A stretch of DNA of 64,000 nucleotides from Phanerochaete sordida (taxonomy: Eukaryota; Basidiomycota; Agaricomycetes; Polyporales; Phanerochaetaceae), in contig BPQB01000032.1 of the NCBI GenBank assembly GCA_019973155.2, positions 1-64,000 of the forward strand, in the 5' to 3' direction. The position numbers were made by a program, and so were the translations under genes. Positions 12,531 to 23,930 of this stretch are shown here, piece by piece (the first letter of the stretch is position 1; each line of letters begins with the position of its first letter). The notes under the pieces are model-generated. The model saw only the letters and a list, made by a program, of their open reading frames with translations, made no database searches and was not told the origin of the DNA.

Positions 12531-13200
12531 GACGCCCTAATCCGCAGCACGTCCCTCGTCTCGACATGTATGCTGGTGCAGCTCGCAAACGTCCCTAAGC
12601 TGGGCAATTGCCACACATCGTGCACAAGCCTGCTGCCTGTGTAATCTGCCGGTATGGTCATTTCGAGGGCATGTGCGCTCTCGCAAAAATCAGCACGAGC
12701 ATGACTGCAGAGCTCACGTCGTCTTGACATATTCAGAGAAGATATCGACAGTATGCTTATCTGACAGCGCTATGTGATGGTCAGCGCGCGAGCTGCTACA
12801 GGGGCGTTGGGGAACATACCATCGCCGTGACTGTGGTGCATCTCGGGAAGCATGTTTGGCGCATCACCGTTGATAGCAGGGTCCGGCAAGCTGGCGACGG
12901 CAGCGGCATGAAACTGGGATGTGTGCGCACGCATTCAGAGCATAGACTGCACAGCACTCGTGCGCTCGAAGCAGTCAACGCCCCCGCCGTCGCCAATTTT
13001 GTTGAAGATGTTCTGGAGGCTGCATCGTCAACGATTTCGAGCTCGCTGACGTCGTGCGGAGAACATACGGTGTATACCCTGCCCTAGTTCTCCGTGCCCA
13101 CAAGCTGGAGGCTAGAGCCGCCGCGCGCCCTGGTGGTCCGTAGTACTCGTCGAGGTTGGAGTTGCCAATTCGGAACTGCAGCTCGGGCGCTGGGTCACGT
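12531..13200 (-). pseudogene. Unrecognised gene fragment carried inside the transposon
   Basis: On the minus strand, protein-like exons are separated by plausible introns. A first stretch reads APELQFRIGNSNLDEYYGPP. A GTATGT...CAG intron near 13037-13070 leads to LQNIFNKIGDGGGVDCF. After one in-frame TGA the frame continues to LPEMHHSHGD, another GTATGT...TAG intron near 12785-12820 follows, then LSDKHTVDIFSEYVKTT, and the last part ends RDVLRIRASKT before a TAG at 12531. Residue composition and preserved introns suggest a captured or decayed host gene rather than a transposase. I do not recognise the family, and the in-frame stop argues against a functional product unless an extra intron removes it. 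Confidence 0.45.
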
Positions 13201-13297
13201 GGACCGTGCCATCAGCCAATCACGTTGCGGCTAGGGAGGGAGGGAGGGCTCGTGGGGACCTTAGCTCCAAAATTCAGCATCGGGTCGTGGATTTCGG

Positions 13298-13313
13298 TCT
13301 TGCCACCCCCTTG
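13298..13313 (-). repeat. Terminal inverted repeat, right
   Basis: This is the exact reverse complement of 11400-11415. Confidence 0.92.
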
Positions 13314-13321
13314 GTTTGAGT
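13314..13321. repeat. Target-site duplication, right copy
   Basis: GTTTGAGT is the direct repeat of 11392-11399. Confidence 0.9.
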
Positions 13322-14325
13322 ACGCTTCAAGTTTCTGAATGTCGGACTCCGCAGCTAGAATAGCCGTATCATCAAATCCCCAGCCATTGGGCCCGCGTGC
13401 AATGCGGTATAGAATGTTGTAAAATGTCCAAAGATCCGTCGAGAGGTCAATAGCCGGTGATACGAGACAGCCGACACGGTCCCACCGGAATACACGGACC
13501 CAGGACCCAGCGATGTAGATGGTAAAGAAGTGTGTGCGATGTTGATGGAGTTGAGCTTCGACGAGATATTTGACGGACCGCGCCCTCACGGCCTTGGAAT
13601 CGCTGCCATCCCGAAGAAGCGGGTTCTTGTAGCCATGCCGAGCCGGACTGAAATGGAAGCCAGACGCAGCCTCGTCGTCCTTCAGCTCTACGAAGCTGAT
13701 TAAGGACGTCCAATCAGTGTGCGCGGGGCAAGGGATGTCGGGGGCCTCGAGATCCGATAGAGCGTTGTCCGAGCATGGCCCCGTGCTCGCGACATCGAAG
13801 CAGTCTTCGACCTCTGCATCGCAAGTGTCCGTACGAAGCTTCGATCGCTTCGACGACAGTACCTCTCGCGACTCCTTATTGTCTGAGGCTCCTCGTTTCC
13901 TCTTCAGCGGTCGCGCAGCGTCGAAGGGAGCAATATCCTTCGCGTGATCCACGACCTCGCGGTGAGAGCCAATGCCCAGATAACAGTCCGAATGTATGCA
14001 AGCAATGCTCTTCCACCGGTTGCCACTTTCTGCAAGTTCTTCAATGCGGTTAAAGGCAGCGCACTGAAAAATTATGCGTGAGCAACAAATGAGTGAAAAT
14101 GACGTGGATTCGGTAGCTGACCAGAGAGTCGCGCGTCCTATGCTCGTCCTTGAACGATTTGAGGAAGTTAAGCGTCGGAAGCGTCGGAAGCTGCTCTGTT
14201 GACAGATCATGACCGGGAAGTAGATGCGTGAACACATCAAGTGTCACTTCAACTAACCAGTCATCGACTTGCTCGAGGAGGTCAGCGCCCCACGTCGAAA
14301 GCTTGAGCGTGCTCTCGATGGGCAT

Positions 14326-14997
14326 CAGGTCCGATCGGTTAATCCAGGTGTACGTAAGAACGACGAGGTTATTGTCCCTGTCCCTTGCTAAGCGCAATAC
14401 GACTATATGAGGCTTATATTTCCTTGAGAAGAACGTGCGTACTGACTTTCTCTGCCGAATCGTCACGGTTGGAACCGAACTCCAAGTTGAGCTGTGGCCA
14501 CAACGGCGCGTCGTATATTGAGAGGCAAGGAGTAGATTGCTATGACCTGTGCAAAAAAACAAGGGTTTTGAAGCTATGGTTACGCGTATACCGGCACAGG
14601 GATACATTGGGAATGCACGTTGCCGGGGGGAACAAGCACCGGTGGCTCTTGGGTGGCTCCGACGCTGAGCAAATCACTACATCGCTGTGCTTCCGACGAC
14701 CACAATTTTTACAAAGCTCTTCATGACAATGGATTGTGGGTACGGCTTCGACGTCGAGGCTGAGGCAGCGGCGACAGACTTGTGCCAGATGTTGGCTGGA
14801 GGCAAGGACGCGCGGCGCCCGTATTTACGCACAAGCGCTCACAAGCGCACGCACGCCATACGGAAGGTCGTCCAACGACCCCGGGGTCTCCAATATTCCA
14901 TGAAAATTAGTACAACAGTGGTAAATATACAAGCATACAGTAATATAGAGAGAAACGGGGAACTATGCGCTAGGCTCAGCCTCAGTGTAGATCCGCG
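14326..14997. other. Spacer between FunK1 copies A and B
   Basis: It holds the 5' flank of copy A and the 3' flank of copy B. The copy A flank does not resemble the conserved upstream block of B and C. No other gene was seen. Confidence 0.5.
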
Positions 14998-17900
14998 TCA
15001 CTTCTTCCCACTCTTCTGCGCGAGGCGGGATGATCTTCGCGTAGGTGCCGTCTCGGGCCTCTCAGGTTTGAGGGATGGTGGCTTTCCGGCGCGCCCAGCC
15101 CTCACCGCTGCGGCCTTCGGAGCAGTAGCGGACTTGCCGGTGACCTTCGCCTTGGTCGCAGGCGCGGCTTTCCTGGGACTCGGGGGTCGGCGCGTCGCCT
15201 CAGCCTTGCGGGACCTGCTGGCCTTCGCAGCCGACTTCGTCTTCTGCGCATCGTCTCTGGGCGGCGGCGTCCCTTTGCGCGCAGACCTCCGCGTAGGTGC
15301 TGTACCCTTAGATTTCGCCGCAGATGCGCCCTTGGATTTTCGCGCTGCAGTCGTTTCGCCTCTCGCCTTGCCTTTCGCTGCGGCCTTATGTCTCGTCGGC
15401 GCAGGGTCGTCTGGATCTTCGGCGATCGTTGGGAGGGCGAGAGCTTCCGGCCGTGCCGTATCCTGCGTCTTCGCTGCACCTCTTGTTCGGCGGCGTGGCA
15501 CCTGCTCGTCCTGGACCTCGTCTGCCTGGCCCTGATCTCGCGGAGAACGCGATGCCACGAGCGCCATATCTGCCGCCACCGGGTTCTTCCGTCCTGGCGT
15601 TTCCTTTGCCTGCTTCTCGAGGGACCAGTGCGCCCGGGCATTGGGTGCTTTGGGGGCGAAGCGCATGCCTGTGTCCCCCTTGCGCGGGTCGTAGGTGATG
15701 ATGCCTTGGTGCACGAAATGGTCGAATGCCTTGTCGTCGTAGTACTCCGACAGATCGCGCTCGGTGCCGTCGGGGTGGTAGCATACCTGGAACAGGATGT
15801 TGTTCAAGGCGTGGTGGTCAAGACCTGTACGTGGGCGAGGAAACTTGCGCGCAGGAGGGCTTGAGGGCTGCGGAAGTGGGAGAGACGGTGACGGTGACGG
15901 TGACGGTGGTAGTTCCAGAGGCGGCGGTCCAGCGTCATCCGCAAGACGCATCTTCATAATATCGGAAAGCTTGACAGGCTTGCGCGGTCGGGCAGGGGGA
16001 TTGGGTATGTCTGCTTCATCTGGCTGTGCTGTGTCAGTCTCCTCTACAGCGTATACCTCGTACGCATCGAAGTCGAGCTCGCTATAGTGCCGATGAAGAA
16101 GCTGCCAAGCCAGAGTCAGAAACTGCTCGATAAGAGGCTTATTGCCTCGGTGGCGCTTGAACGCGATAGGAAGTTCGTTTGTTTGGATGGCCTTTAGCTT
16201 CGTGCGGCCACCGATGAGGTAACCTCGCCCTACGGGTTCGTCGTCGAAGAAATAAGCGTTGACTCGAGTGACCAGGACGGTGTTGGCATTGTTGAATGCA
16301 TCTCTATCTCGGCGCGTCTTGGGCACTTTCCCGTCCTTCGGGCTGTATTGATGCCAATGAAAACGCATGCCCATATAGTTTGCGACATGTACGAAGGACT
16401 CGATGTCGTCCGCGACTTCCGGAGGCTTCCGAGGATACTGAAGGGCGAGTGCAGATTTGAACGGACGAGTGCCCTGTCGCAACTGGTGTCAGATCCCTAC
16501 AGTCTCGTGAGAATAGAAAGACTTACAGAGATACCTGCTGGCTCCGAGGCGGGTACTAGGTTATCCATATCCTTCTTGAACTTAGCGAGGTCCCAGTCGT
16601 TGAGGAAACCCTCTCCCGTCTCCGCGTCGATCATGATGTTTCCGACGCTTACGTCCCGATGGAGAACCCCTGCGAGAGTCCACGCCTGCCAATGAGCTGA
16701 AAGAGGAATAGAAATTAGCATGCGAGCCGAGGCAGGATCCAAATGGACCCACCGAGCAAGGCCTGGCTCAAGATGCTCAGGAGTTCCGGCGAATCCTTGT
16801 ACGTTTCCAACATTAAGCCCACCTGCTTCGTGACGAGACGCGTATGGACGCGCTGAGAATGTCGTTCTTCGCGGGGAATGTGGGTGAGGTAATCTTGCGT
16901 CAGAGTGCGCTGGTGGCTGATATCGCCGCCTGCCAAGGGTAGCGCAATGTTCTGGACTTTGTGCTGATGCAGGTGCTTGTACGTTTCCAGCTCCGTGTGC
17001 TTGCGACCGAGGCAGCGCCATTGGTCTTTGAAGAAGACGAGTGTGCAACGGTCTACATCGAAGGCTATATAGCCCCGAGTGCATCGTCCGACAGGCGAGT
17101 AGTGGCCCCAGATATGTCGACCGATGAGATAGGAGTTCTGAGCACCATGAGTATCGGAGCCATCCATAGATACTACGGGGCATGATATCTGCAACGGAGT
17201 AGTCAGTATTGATGAAGACGAGGAAGGAGCCAGGAAACACACCTTGTAGATAGGGTAGAAGGAGCGGTAGTCCAGGATCAGTTGGCGATAGTCTTGGAGA
17301 TACTCGTTGCCGTTCGGTGGAACATACGCATGAAGTTTTTGGACTTCCTCGAGCGTGGCGAGAACGGCGGTCTCGTCGTAGCCCCACGCGTTTGAACGAG
17401 CAATTCGGTACAAGATGTTGTAGAACACCTGAGGCTCCTTCAACAAGTCGATAGCCGGCGACACAAGACATCCGGCGCGGTCCCAGCGGAAGACGCGAAC
17501 CCAGGTCCCAGCGATGTAGAAGGCGAAGTAGTGGGTACGGTGTTGGCGAAGGGTGGCCTCGGTGAAGTATTTGACGAACTGCGCCCTCGCGGCCTCGGGC
17601 TCTTCGCCGACCCGTAGCAGCAGCAGCTTTCCGTCCTCACCGCGCGCAGGTTTAAAGTGGAAGCCAGATACCGCCTCCGTATCCTTGACCTCGACGAAGC
17701 TGACGAGCCACCCCCAAGCTGTACGGGCTCGGCAGGGATCGTCGATTACCTCGACCTCTTCTTCGTAGTCGGAATCAGAGTCTTCATCATCTGAGCTCTC
17801 GTCTTCGTCCTCCTCGTCCTCCTCGTCTCCAGCTTTCCCCGAGCCCGAGGTAGTTAGCCTGGGTCGTTTCGAGCCTCTTGCAACCTTGGACTTCGGATCC

Positions 17901-18643
17901 TTCCCCAGCCGTCGCTTCCTCTTCAAAGGTTTCACCGCGTCCTTGTATGCGATAACTGCGTCATCTAGGGCGTCGCAATAGGACCCAATATCTGGACGAT
18001 GGTCTGTGCGCTTATCCTCCGAGTAGTGGGCAATATTTTTCCACCGATTGGATGTTTCAGCGAGCTCTTCGACGACATCGAAGACCTGGCACTGGGTATA
18101 GAAAAAGAAATTGAGAATATTGTTACGACTGCATACCACTCCACTCACCAGAGGGTTGTACTTTTGATGCTCGTTGTCTAACTTCTTGAGAAAACGAAAC
18201 TTCGGAAGAGTCTTTAGCTGCTCTGTGGACAGGTCCTCGCCCGGAATCAGGCTCTTGAAGTCGTCAAGGGGAAGCTCAACGAAGAGACCATCGACTTGAG
18301 CGAGAGTCATTGCGCCCCATGTGGAGAGTTTGAGCGGACTGTCTTCTTTGGAGGCGATGGATTCATCACTGCCAACCGTGCGCAGAAATGGCGACGTCAT
18401 AAGTCCTTGTGCAATAAGCCAGGTAGCGCGTTCCTCAGGGGTACCGGGAGGTGGAGTACGAAACCGATCTTCTAACCCGTCGCAGGGGGTACAGGAAAGT
18501 ACCGACGGGGAGGCAGGGCGAGTCGGTGGCGGGGGAGGAGCTGACGGAGGACAGGTGGCGAGATGAGGAGGACAGGGTTTTTCGCCGCCGCCGTCGCTGT
18601 CGTCGGCGGAGACACTACGCGGGATGTGTGAGTGGCCCGCCAT
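14998..18643 (-). CDS. FunK1-type fungal protein kinase, copy B
   Basis: A roughly 1,140-residue protein starts at MAGHSHIPR (ATG at 18643). A Pro/Ser-rich leader and an acidic EDE-rich stretch around 17750-17830 precede the kinase. The N-terminal FunK1 part contains AFYIAGTWVRVFRWDRAGCL. The kinase part contains LVFFKDQWR (probable ATP-contacting lysine), the catalytic loop VLHRDVSVGNIMID and DWDLAKF in place of DFG, a known feature of the family. In-frame introns occur near 18090-18150 and 17190-17245, and others near 16700 and 16500. The C-terminal 200 residues are Lys/Arg/Pro/Ala-rich, histone-H1-like, and end RRSSRLAQKSGKK, suggesting nuclear or DNA-associated localisation. FunK1 kinases are expanded in mushrooms and linked by published work to multicellular development; the substrate is unknown. 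Confidence 0.88.
15880..15910. repeat. Short tandem repeat coding for a Pro-Ser run
   Basis: Four tandem GACGGT-like hexamers encode PSPSPSPS within copy B. Copies A and C lack this expansion. Confidence 0.6.
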
Positions 18644-19091
18644 GGTAGCAGGAAAGTTGAGACAACATACCGCTCAGCGCGCGATTATATGCGATCAATT
18701 GTTTGGCCTGTGGCCCCGGCCGCACGTTGCGAATTGGAGGTCAAAGGCGAGCTGCCGTCACGTGCAAGGAGACTGCAAGTCTAGATTTGGGACTGCGCGG
18801 CTCAAGCACGAGCTATCGCTTTGTCGAGAGCGATTGTCCCTCCTGCCGTCAAGCGTCAGTTCCCTCACGCGCCGTTTAGAGCAGCAGATGGAGACCTACC
18901 GGCGGGTTTAGTTCGTCTTCAGTCACTCGTAATAATGCAGCTCACAAAGATGCGTCTTCTAGGACCAGCCTGTGTAGCCGCGTCGAGCGAGATGCTGGTA
19001 GAAGGCAAGAGACGCGGTCTTTGTTGCGCGCTGTTGTTCGAGATATCGGGCGGCAATTCCCGTTCTCCCAGGCGCTCGCCTTGGCATGTCC
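18641..19091 (-). repeat. Conserved upstream block of FunK1 copy B
   Basis: This 451 bp segment begins at the start codon of copy B and reads upstream. It matches 23480-23930 upstream of copy C with about 30 mismatches and no net indel, close to 93% identity. A CACGTG motif near 18759 is shared. Beyond 19091 similarity stops abruptly. Confidence 0.85.
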
Positions 19092-19908
19092 GAGTTATGA
19101 GCACACACTTATCTTCTCGCACGAGGTGTTTATTGTACTGACTCATAGATAATGCGACCAGCGAAGTCGTCAAAAAATGCAAGAGCAATGTATCAAGAGA
19201 CAGACACCTTCCAAGAAGACGAAAGCATGCTTGAGTCTTGATCCTGGCAAGCCCCAAGGAATCATCGGAATCATGCCATCGATTCTTAGGAGCTACAGAA
19301 ATTATGTACGCACTAGAGAGCTTGACTATGCTCCAATAATCGCAGGAAATGGTACGCAGCCTGGGGTCGATATCTCGAAACAGGCGCCGAGTACCGGAAA
19401 GTTGTCTGCCCGAGAGCGTCGGTGAGTTCGAATTTTGCGGCGTCGACACGCGGGTCAAGTTCGCGTGCTTGCGTGTCAAACTCACCAGGAATATCTCTGC
19501 GAGCTGAGGGGTTGGTGCTAGCGCGACAGATGGCTGAAGGTCACCTCAAAAACCCTAGATGCTCCCACGTTCTGGTTTAAAAAACATTGACATGAAGTGA
19601 GCGAGGTACGATTCTGACTTCATTGTTTATGCCGAGAGTATACTCAGCATGAGCGCATGCGCCTTTGCGTCGAGAACAAAACACCCAGGTGACGAAGAGA
19701 AGTGCCAGAGTGGGTGGTCGGAAGGAAGGACAGCGGCGCGTCGCGCGGCGGCCTCGTCTGCACAAGCGCTCGCGATCACTCGATACAAGCTCAGGTCTAT
19801 CCGGAATTCCAAATCAGTTAATCCAGTAGTGGGAACTATACAAGAATACAGGTATGTGAAGAATCACGCGGAAAGCCGCGTTGCTCTCAGCTTCAGCAGG
19901 TGACTGCG
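18644..19908. other. Spacer between FunK1 copies B and C
   Basis: The first 450 bp is the conserved upstream block. The remainder to 19908 shows no recognisable gene. Confidence 0.55.
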
Positions 19909-22900
19909 CTACTGCTTTCCACCCTTCTGTGCGGCGAGGCGCGATGATCTTCGCGTAGGTGCCGCCTCTGTCATCTCAGGTTTGAGGGACGACAGCTTTC
20001 CAGCGCGCCCAGCCCTCACAGCAGCAGCCTTCGGAGCAGCAGCGGACTTTCCGGTAACCTTCGCCTTGGCCGCAGGGGCGGCTTTCCTGGGGCTCGGGGG
20101 CCGGCGCGCCGCCTCGGCCTTGCGGGACTTGCTGGCCTTCGCAGCCGCCTTCGCGTTCGGCGGATCGTCTTTTGGCGGAGGTGAACCCTTGCGCGTCGCC
20201 CTGCGCTTGGGTGCTGCCTTCGGCTTCGGGGGAGCGGCCGCCCTGGACTTGCGCGCAGCGGGGGCCCTGCCTTTCGGCTGCGGAGCATCCTCCGGCTCCT
20301 CGGCGATCGCTTCGAGGGCGCTCTTCTCCGCGTTGGCTTTCGCTGTGCTCCTCGTACGTCGCCTTGGCGGAGGCTCAGCGCGAGCGCCGACCTCTGCATC
20401 GCGAACTCCGGCATCGTCGCCCGCCGCTGCAGGGACAGCGCCCCCTTGGGGAGTTGGCGGTTTCGACGCCTTGCTGAAGGGCGAGTCCCCTTTCGCGGGA
20501 GAGGTGGGGTTCTTCCTGCCTGCGGCGAGCCAACCGGCGCCCTCATGCGACCACATCTCGCGCGCGTTGGGCGCGTCGGGGGCGTTGCGCATGCCCGAGT
20601 CGTTCTTGCGGCGGCAGTACGTGATGATGCCCTGGTGCACGAACTGGTCGAACGCCTTGTCCTCGAAGTAGTCGCTCATGTCGCGCTTCGCCCCGTCCTC
20701 GTCCACGAAGAGGTTTACGAGGAGGTCGTACAGCGCGCTGTGGTCGAACTTGGACGTGGAGTCCTGCGTGTCCCGACGGACTTTCGGCAGCTCGCCTCGT
20801 GGCTTCATCGTCGCCATACCGCGCTTGTGCGCGAAGAACACGGAAGTGTCAAGCTCGCGCGGCGTGGGCTTGGGTTTTGGCTTGTCACCCTCGTCCGGCA
20901 GGGCCTTCTCGTGTGGTTTCACCTCGTAGATTTTGTAGTCGTCGAAGTCGATTTGCTCGTAGCGTTGGCTCAGGAGGTCCAACGACTGGGTAAGGAACAC
21001 CTCAAGAAGAGGCTTTCTGCCGTTGTGCGTCAGGAAATCGATCGGCAGGGCTTTTCGCTGGATGTTGGCAAGTTTCGTCTTTCCACCTACGACGAAACCT
21101 TTCCCGACAGGCTCGTCTTGGAAGAAGTAGCTGTTTGCAGCGGCGGCTAGGCCGCTGTTCGCGTTGTTGAATTTATCGCGCGCCTCTCGAGTCTCGGGCA
21201 CCTTCCTGTTTTCTGGACTCCAAGAATGCCAGTGGAAGCGCATGCCCATGAATACGCCGACATGAACGAACGACTCGATATCGTCCGCAACTTCAGGAGG
21301 TTTGCGAGGGTAGCGAAGTGAGAGCGCTGACTTGAAGGGCATCGTGCCCTGATAAAGGTGCGATGGTCAGCCTCGTGGAGAACGCAGAGTACAAGCACTC
21401 GTACCGAAATACCCGCAGGCTCGGACGCGGGAACGAGGTTTTCCATATCTTCCTTCCATTTTGCGAGGTCCCAGTCGTTCAGGAATCCCTTGCCGGTAGC
21501 AGCGTCGATCATGATGTTCCCGACGCTGATGTCGCGATGGAGCACGCCAGCGTATTTCCATGCATCCCAGTGGCCTGATGAGTAATGAGTAACTCGATGC
21601 GAAAAACACCTCACTTGCGGGACTTACCAACAAGCGCGTTCGTGAGCAGGATCAGCAGCTCCGGGGAATCCTTGTATGTGTCGAGGATCAGGCCGACCTC
21701 CTTGGTCACGAGGCGGGTGTGCACTCGCTGCGAATGGCGCTCCTCCTCGGGGATGTGGGTGAGGTAGTCCTGAGTCAACGTTCGATGGTGGTCGATGTCG
21801 CCTCCCGCAACGGGCGTAGCGATGTACCTGACGCCAAACTTGTGCAGGCGTTTGTAGGTATCGAGCTCGGTTCGCATGCGACCGAGACATCGCCACTGAT
21901 CTTTGAAGAAGACCAGCTCGCAGTTCTCGAGGTCGAGTGCGATGTATCCTCGAGTGCATCGGCCCACAGGCGAATAGTGCCCCGAGATGTGGCGACCAAT
22001 GAGATATCTCATCATCTTCCCGCGAGTGTCCGAGCCGTTCATCGAGACGGCAGGGCAGGAGATCTGAAAGCAATACGCGATCGTTGAGCAGGTCAAAGCG
22101 CCGATGAAAGGCGTAGGGCGTACCGTGTAGAGAGGGTAGAATGCACTAAAATCTAGTATCATGTTCCGATACTCTTTGAAGTACTCGTTCGGGTTGTTGT
22201 AATTCTTGAGCTTTTGGACGTCTTCGGGAGATGCAAGAACGGCGGTTTCATCGAAGCCCCACGAGTTAGACCTAGCGAGCCGGTAAAGGATGTTGTAGAA
22301 AGCACCAGGGTCCCGCGTAAGATTGATGGCCGGGGACACCAGACAGCCAATCCTGTCCCAGCGAAACACGCGCACCCAGGTTCCAGCGATGTAGAAGGCG
22401 TAGTAGTGTGTACGATGTTGCCGAAGCATGGCCTCAGTGAAGTACTTGACGAACTGCGCTCTCGCAGCCTCGGGCTTCTCCCCATCCCGGAGAAGGAGAA
22501 GGTTCCCATTCTCGTCGAATGCTGGTTGGAAGTGGAAGCCAGACAGAGCCTCGTCGTCCTTGAGTTCGAGAAAGCTGATCAGCCAGCCCCAGGCCGTGCG
22601 CGCTCTATAAGGATCGTAGACCAGAGCATTGCTCGGATCTTGATATTCGTCGTCTGAACCGTCTTCGTCAGATCCCGAAGAGTCGTCGTCTTCTGGATCT
22701 TTGGCTTTCGTGACCTTCGCGCGTTTCTTTGGCTTCCTCTTGCGCTTCCCCCGTTTCCTCTTCAGTGGTCGTACCTCATCTCGATATGCAACTCTTGCCT
22801 CTTCCAAATCGTCGCAATAGGATCCAATGTCGGGCCGGTGGTCCGTGTGAGGGTCCTCGCGAATATGGGCGATGTTCTTCCAGCGATTGGCCGTCTCGGC

Positions 22901-23482
22901 CAACTGCTCTACCGCATTGAACACATCGCACTAGACGAGGTGTCAGACATGCGAGAGCGTCACTACGTAAGTGACGATGCTTACCAACGGATTGTACTTC
23001 TCGTGTTCATCCTTCAAACGCTTAAGAAAGGTGAACTTCGGGAGGTCTTGAAGCTGCTCCGGGGAAAGGTCCTCCCCGCCTATGTGGCTCTTGAATACGT
23101 CAAGCGCCAACTCGACGAAGTGGCTGTCGACCTGCGCGAGGGTCATAGCGCCCCACGTCGACAGCTTGAGCGGGCTGTCTTCTTTGGAAGCTAGGCACGC
23201 GTCATTGCCGGACGTGCGTACTGAGGGAGAAGCCATGAGACCTTCGCGTATGTAGGTCGCGACTTTCTCGTCAGGTGGGGGCGTGACAAAACGGTTCTCT
23301 AAGTCGTCGCAGCTGGGACAGGAGGCGACGGGTGGAGAGCTCTCGCGGGGCGGTGGCCCAGGAAGGACAACAGATGGAGGGCAAGTGGGGAGGTGGGGAG
23401 GACCAGGTCCGTCGTCGTCGTCGCCACCGCCGTCGCTTTCGTCGGCGGAAGCACTACGCGAGATGTGTGAGTGGCCCGCCAT
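19909..23482 (-). CDS. FunK1-type fungal protein kinase, copy C
   Basis: This paralogue of copy B has the same architecture and intron sites. It starts MAGHSHISRS at 23482 and the first exon ends at KYNPLV; the second runs 22924 to about 21640. It contains AFYIAGTWVRVFRWDRIGCL, LVFFKDQWR, the catalytic loop VLHRDISVGNIMID and DWDLAKW. The C-terminal exon (21342-19909) has an H1-like basic tail ending RRSSRLAAQKGGKQ. The length is about 1,115 residues. The middle acidic linker and the Pro-rich leader differ strongly from copy B, while the kinase core, the last 70 residues and the promoter are much closer. A complete HRD suggests an active kinase. Confidence 0.88.
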
Positions 23483-23930
23483 GGTAGCAGGAAAGTGGGA
23501 ACAACATACCGCTCAGCGCGCGATTATATGCGATCAATTGTTTGGCCTGTGGCCCCGGCCGCACGTTGCGATTTGGAGGTCAAAGGCGAACTACCGTCAC
23601 GTGCAAAGAGACCGCAAGCCTGGATTTGCGACTGCGCGGTCCGAGCACGAGCTATCGCTTTGTCGAGAGCGATTGTCCCTCCTGCCGTCAAGCGTCAGTT
23701 CCCTGACGCGCCGTTTAGAGCAGCAGATGAAGACCTACTGGCGGGTTTAGTTCGTCTTCAGTCACTCGTAACGATACAGCTCACAAATATGCGTCTCCTA
23801 GGACCAGCCTGTGTAGCCCCGTCGAGCGAGATGCTGGTGGAAGGCAAGAGGCGCGGTCTTTGTTGCGCGCTGTTGTTCGAGATCGCGGGCGGCAATTCCC
23901 GTCCCCCCAGGCGCTCGCCTGGGCATGTCC
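23480..23930 (-). repeat. Conserved upstream block of FunK1 copy C
   Basis: This is the counterpart of 18641-19091, 451 bp long, starting at the ATG. Homology ends at 23930, after which the flanks are unrelated. CACGTG is present near 23598. Confidence 0.85.

Larger units (their letters stand above)
11400..13313. mobile_element. hAT-like DNA transposon, non-autonomous, inserted in FunK1 copy A
   Basis: The ends are perfect 16 bp inverted repeats (CAAGGGGGTGGCAAGA at 11400-11415, its reverse complement at 13298-13313). Both sides carry the same 8 bp GTTTGAGT (11392-11399 and 13314-13321). Removing the element and one repeat joins the two kinase halves in frame at the codons for Y-S-N, and the rebuilt segment aligns with the paralogues. 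An 8 bp target duplication plus an end of the form YARNG is characteristic of the hAT superfamily. No transposase motif could be recognised inside the 1914 bp, so the copy is probably mobilised in trans. Its interior instead carries spliced gene-like fragments on the minus strand. Confidence 0.9.
9456..14325 (-). pseudogene. FunK1-type protein kinase, copy A, split by a DNA transposon
   Basis: This is the most downstream of three tandem paralogues. The N-terminal half (14325 to 13322) starts at MPIESTLKLSTWG, contains an intron at the same site as in copy B, and reaches the segment LEAYSN. The reading then meets a 1914 bp insertion (11400-13313). After it the gene resumes with TNTHLQQWRDTIL and continues through the kinase region to a stop at 9456. 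The loop that normally reads HRD is HND here (VLHNDISVGN), and the Mg-binding motif is DWD, as in its sisters. The C-terminus is Lys/Ala-rich and ends RRSSRLAHKSSKK. Compared with copies B and C it lacks the roughly 95 N-terminal residues starting MAGHSH. The 3' half still has a Met (11248) and could give a shorter product, but the full protein is broken. Confidence 0.85.

Noticed and set aside
11400..13313. Simple inversion between 16 bp inverted repeats
   Set aside because: The flanking 8 bp direct repeat and the in-frame rejoining of the kinase fit an insertion, not an inversion.
18821..19141. Plus-strand frame conserved upstream of FunK1 B and C (also 23471-23974)
   Set aside because: Frames on both strands are equally preserved, as expected for two near-identical noncoding blocks; no coding signature.
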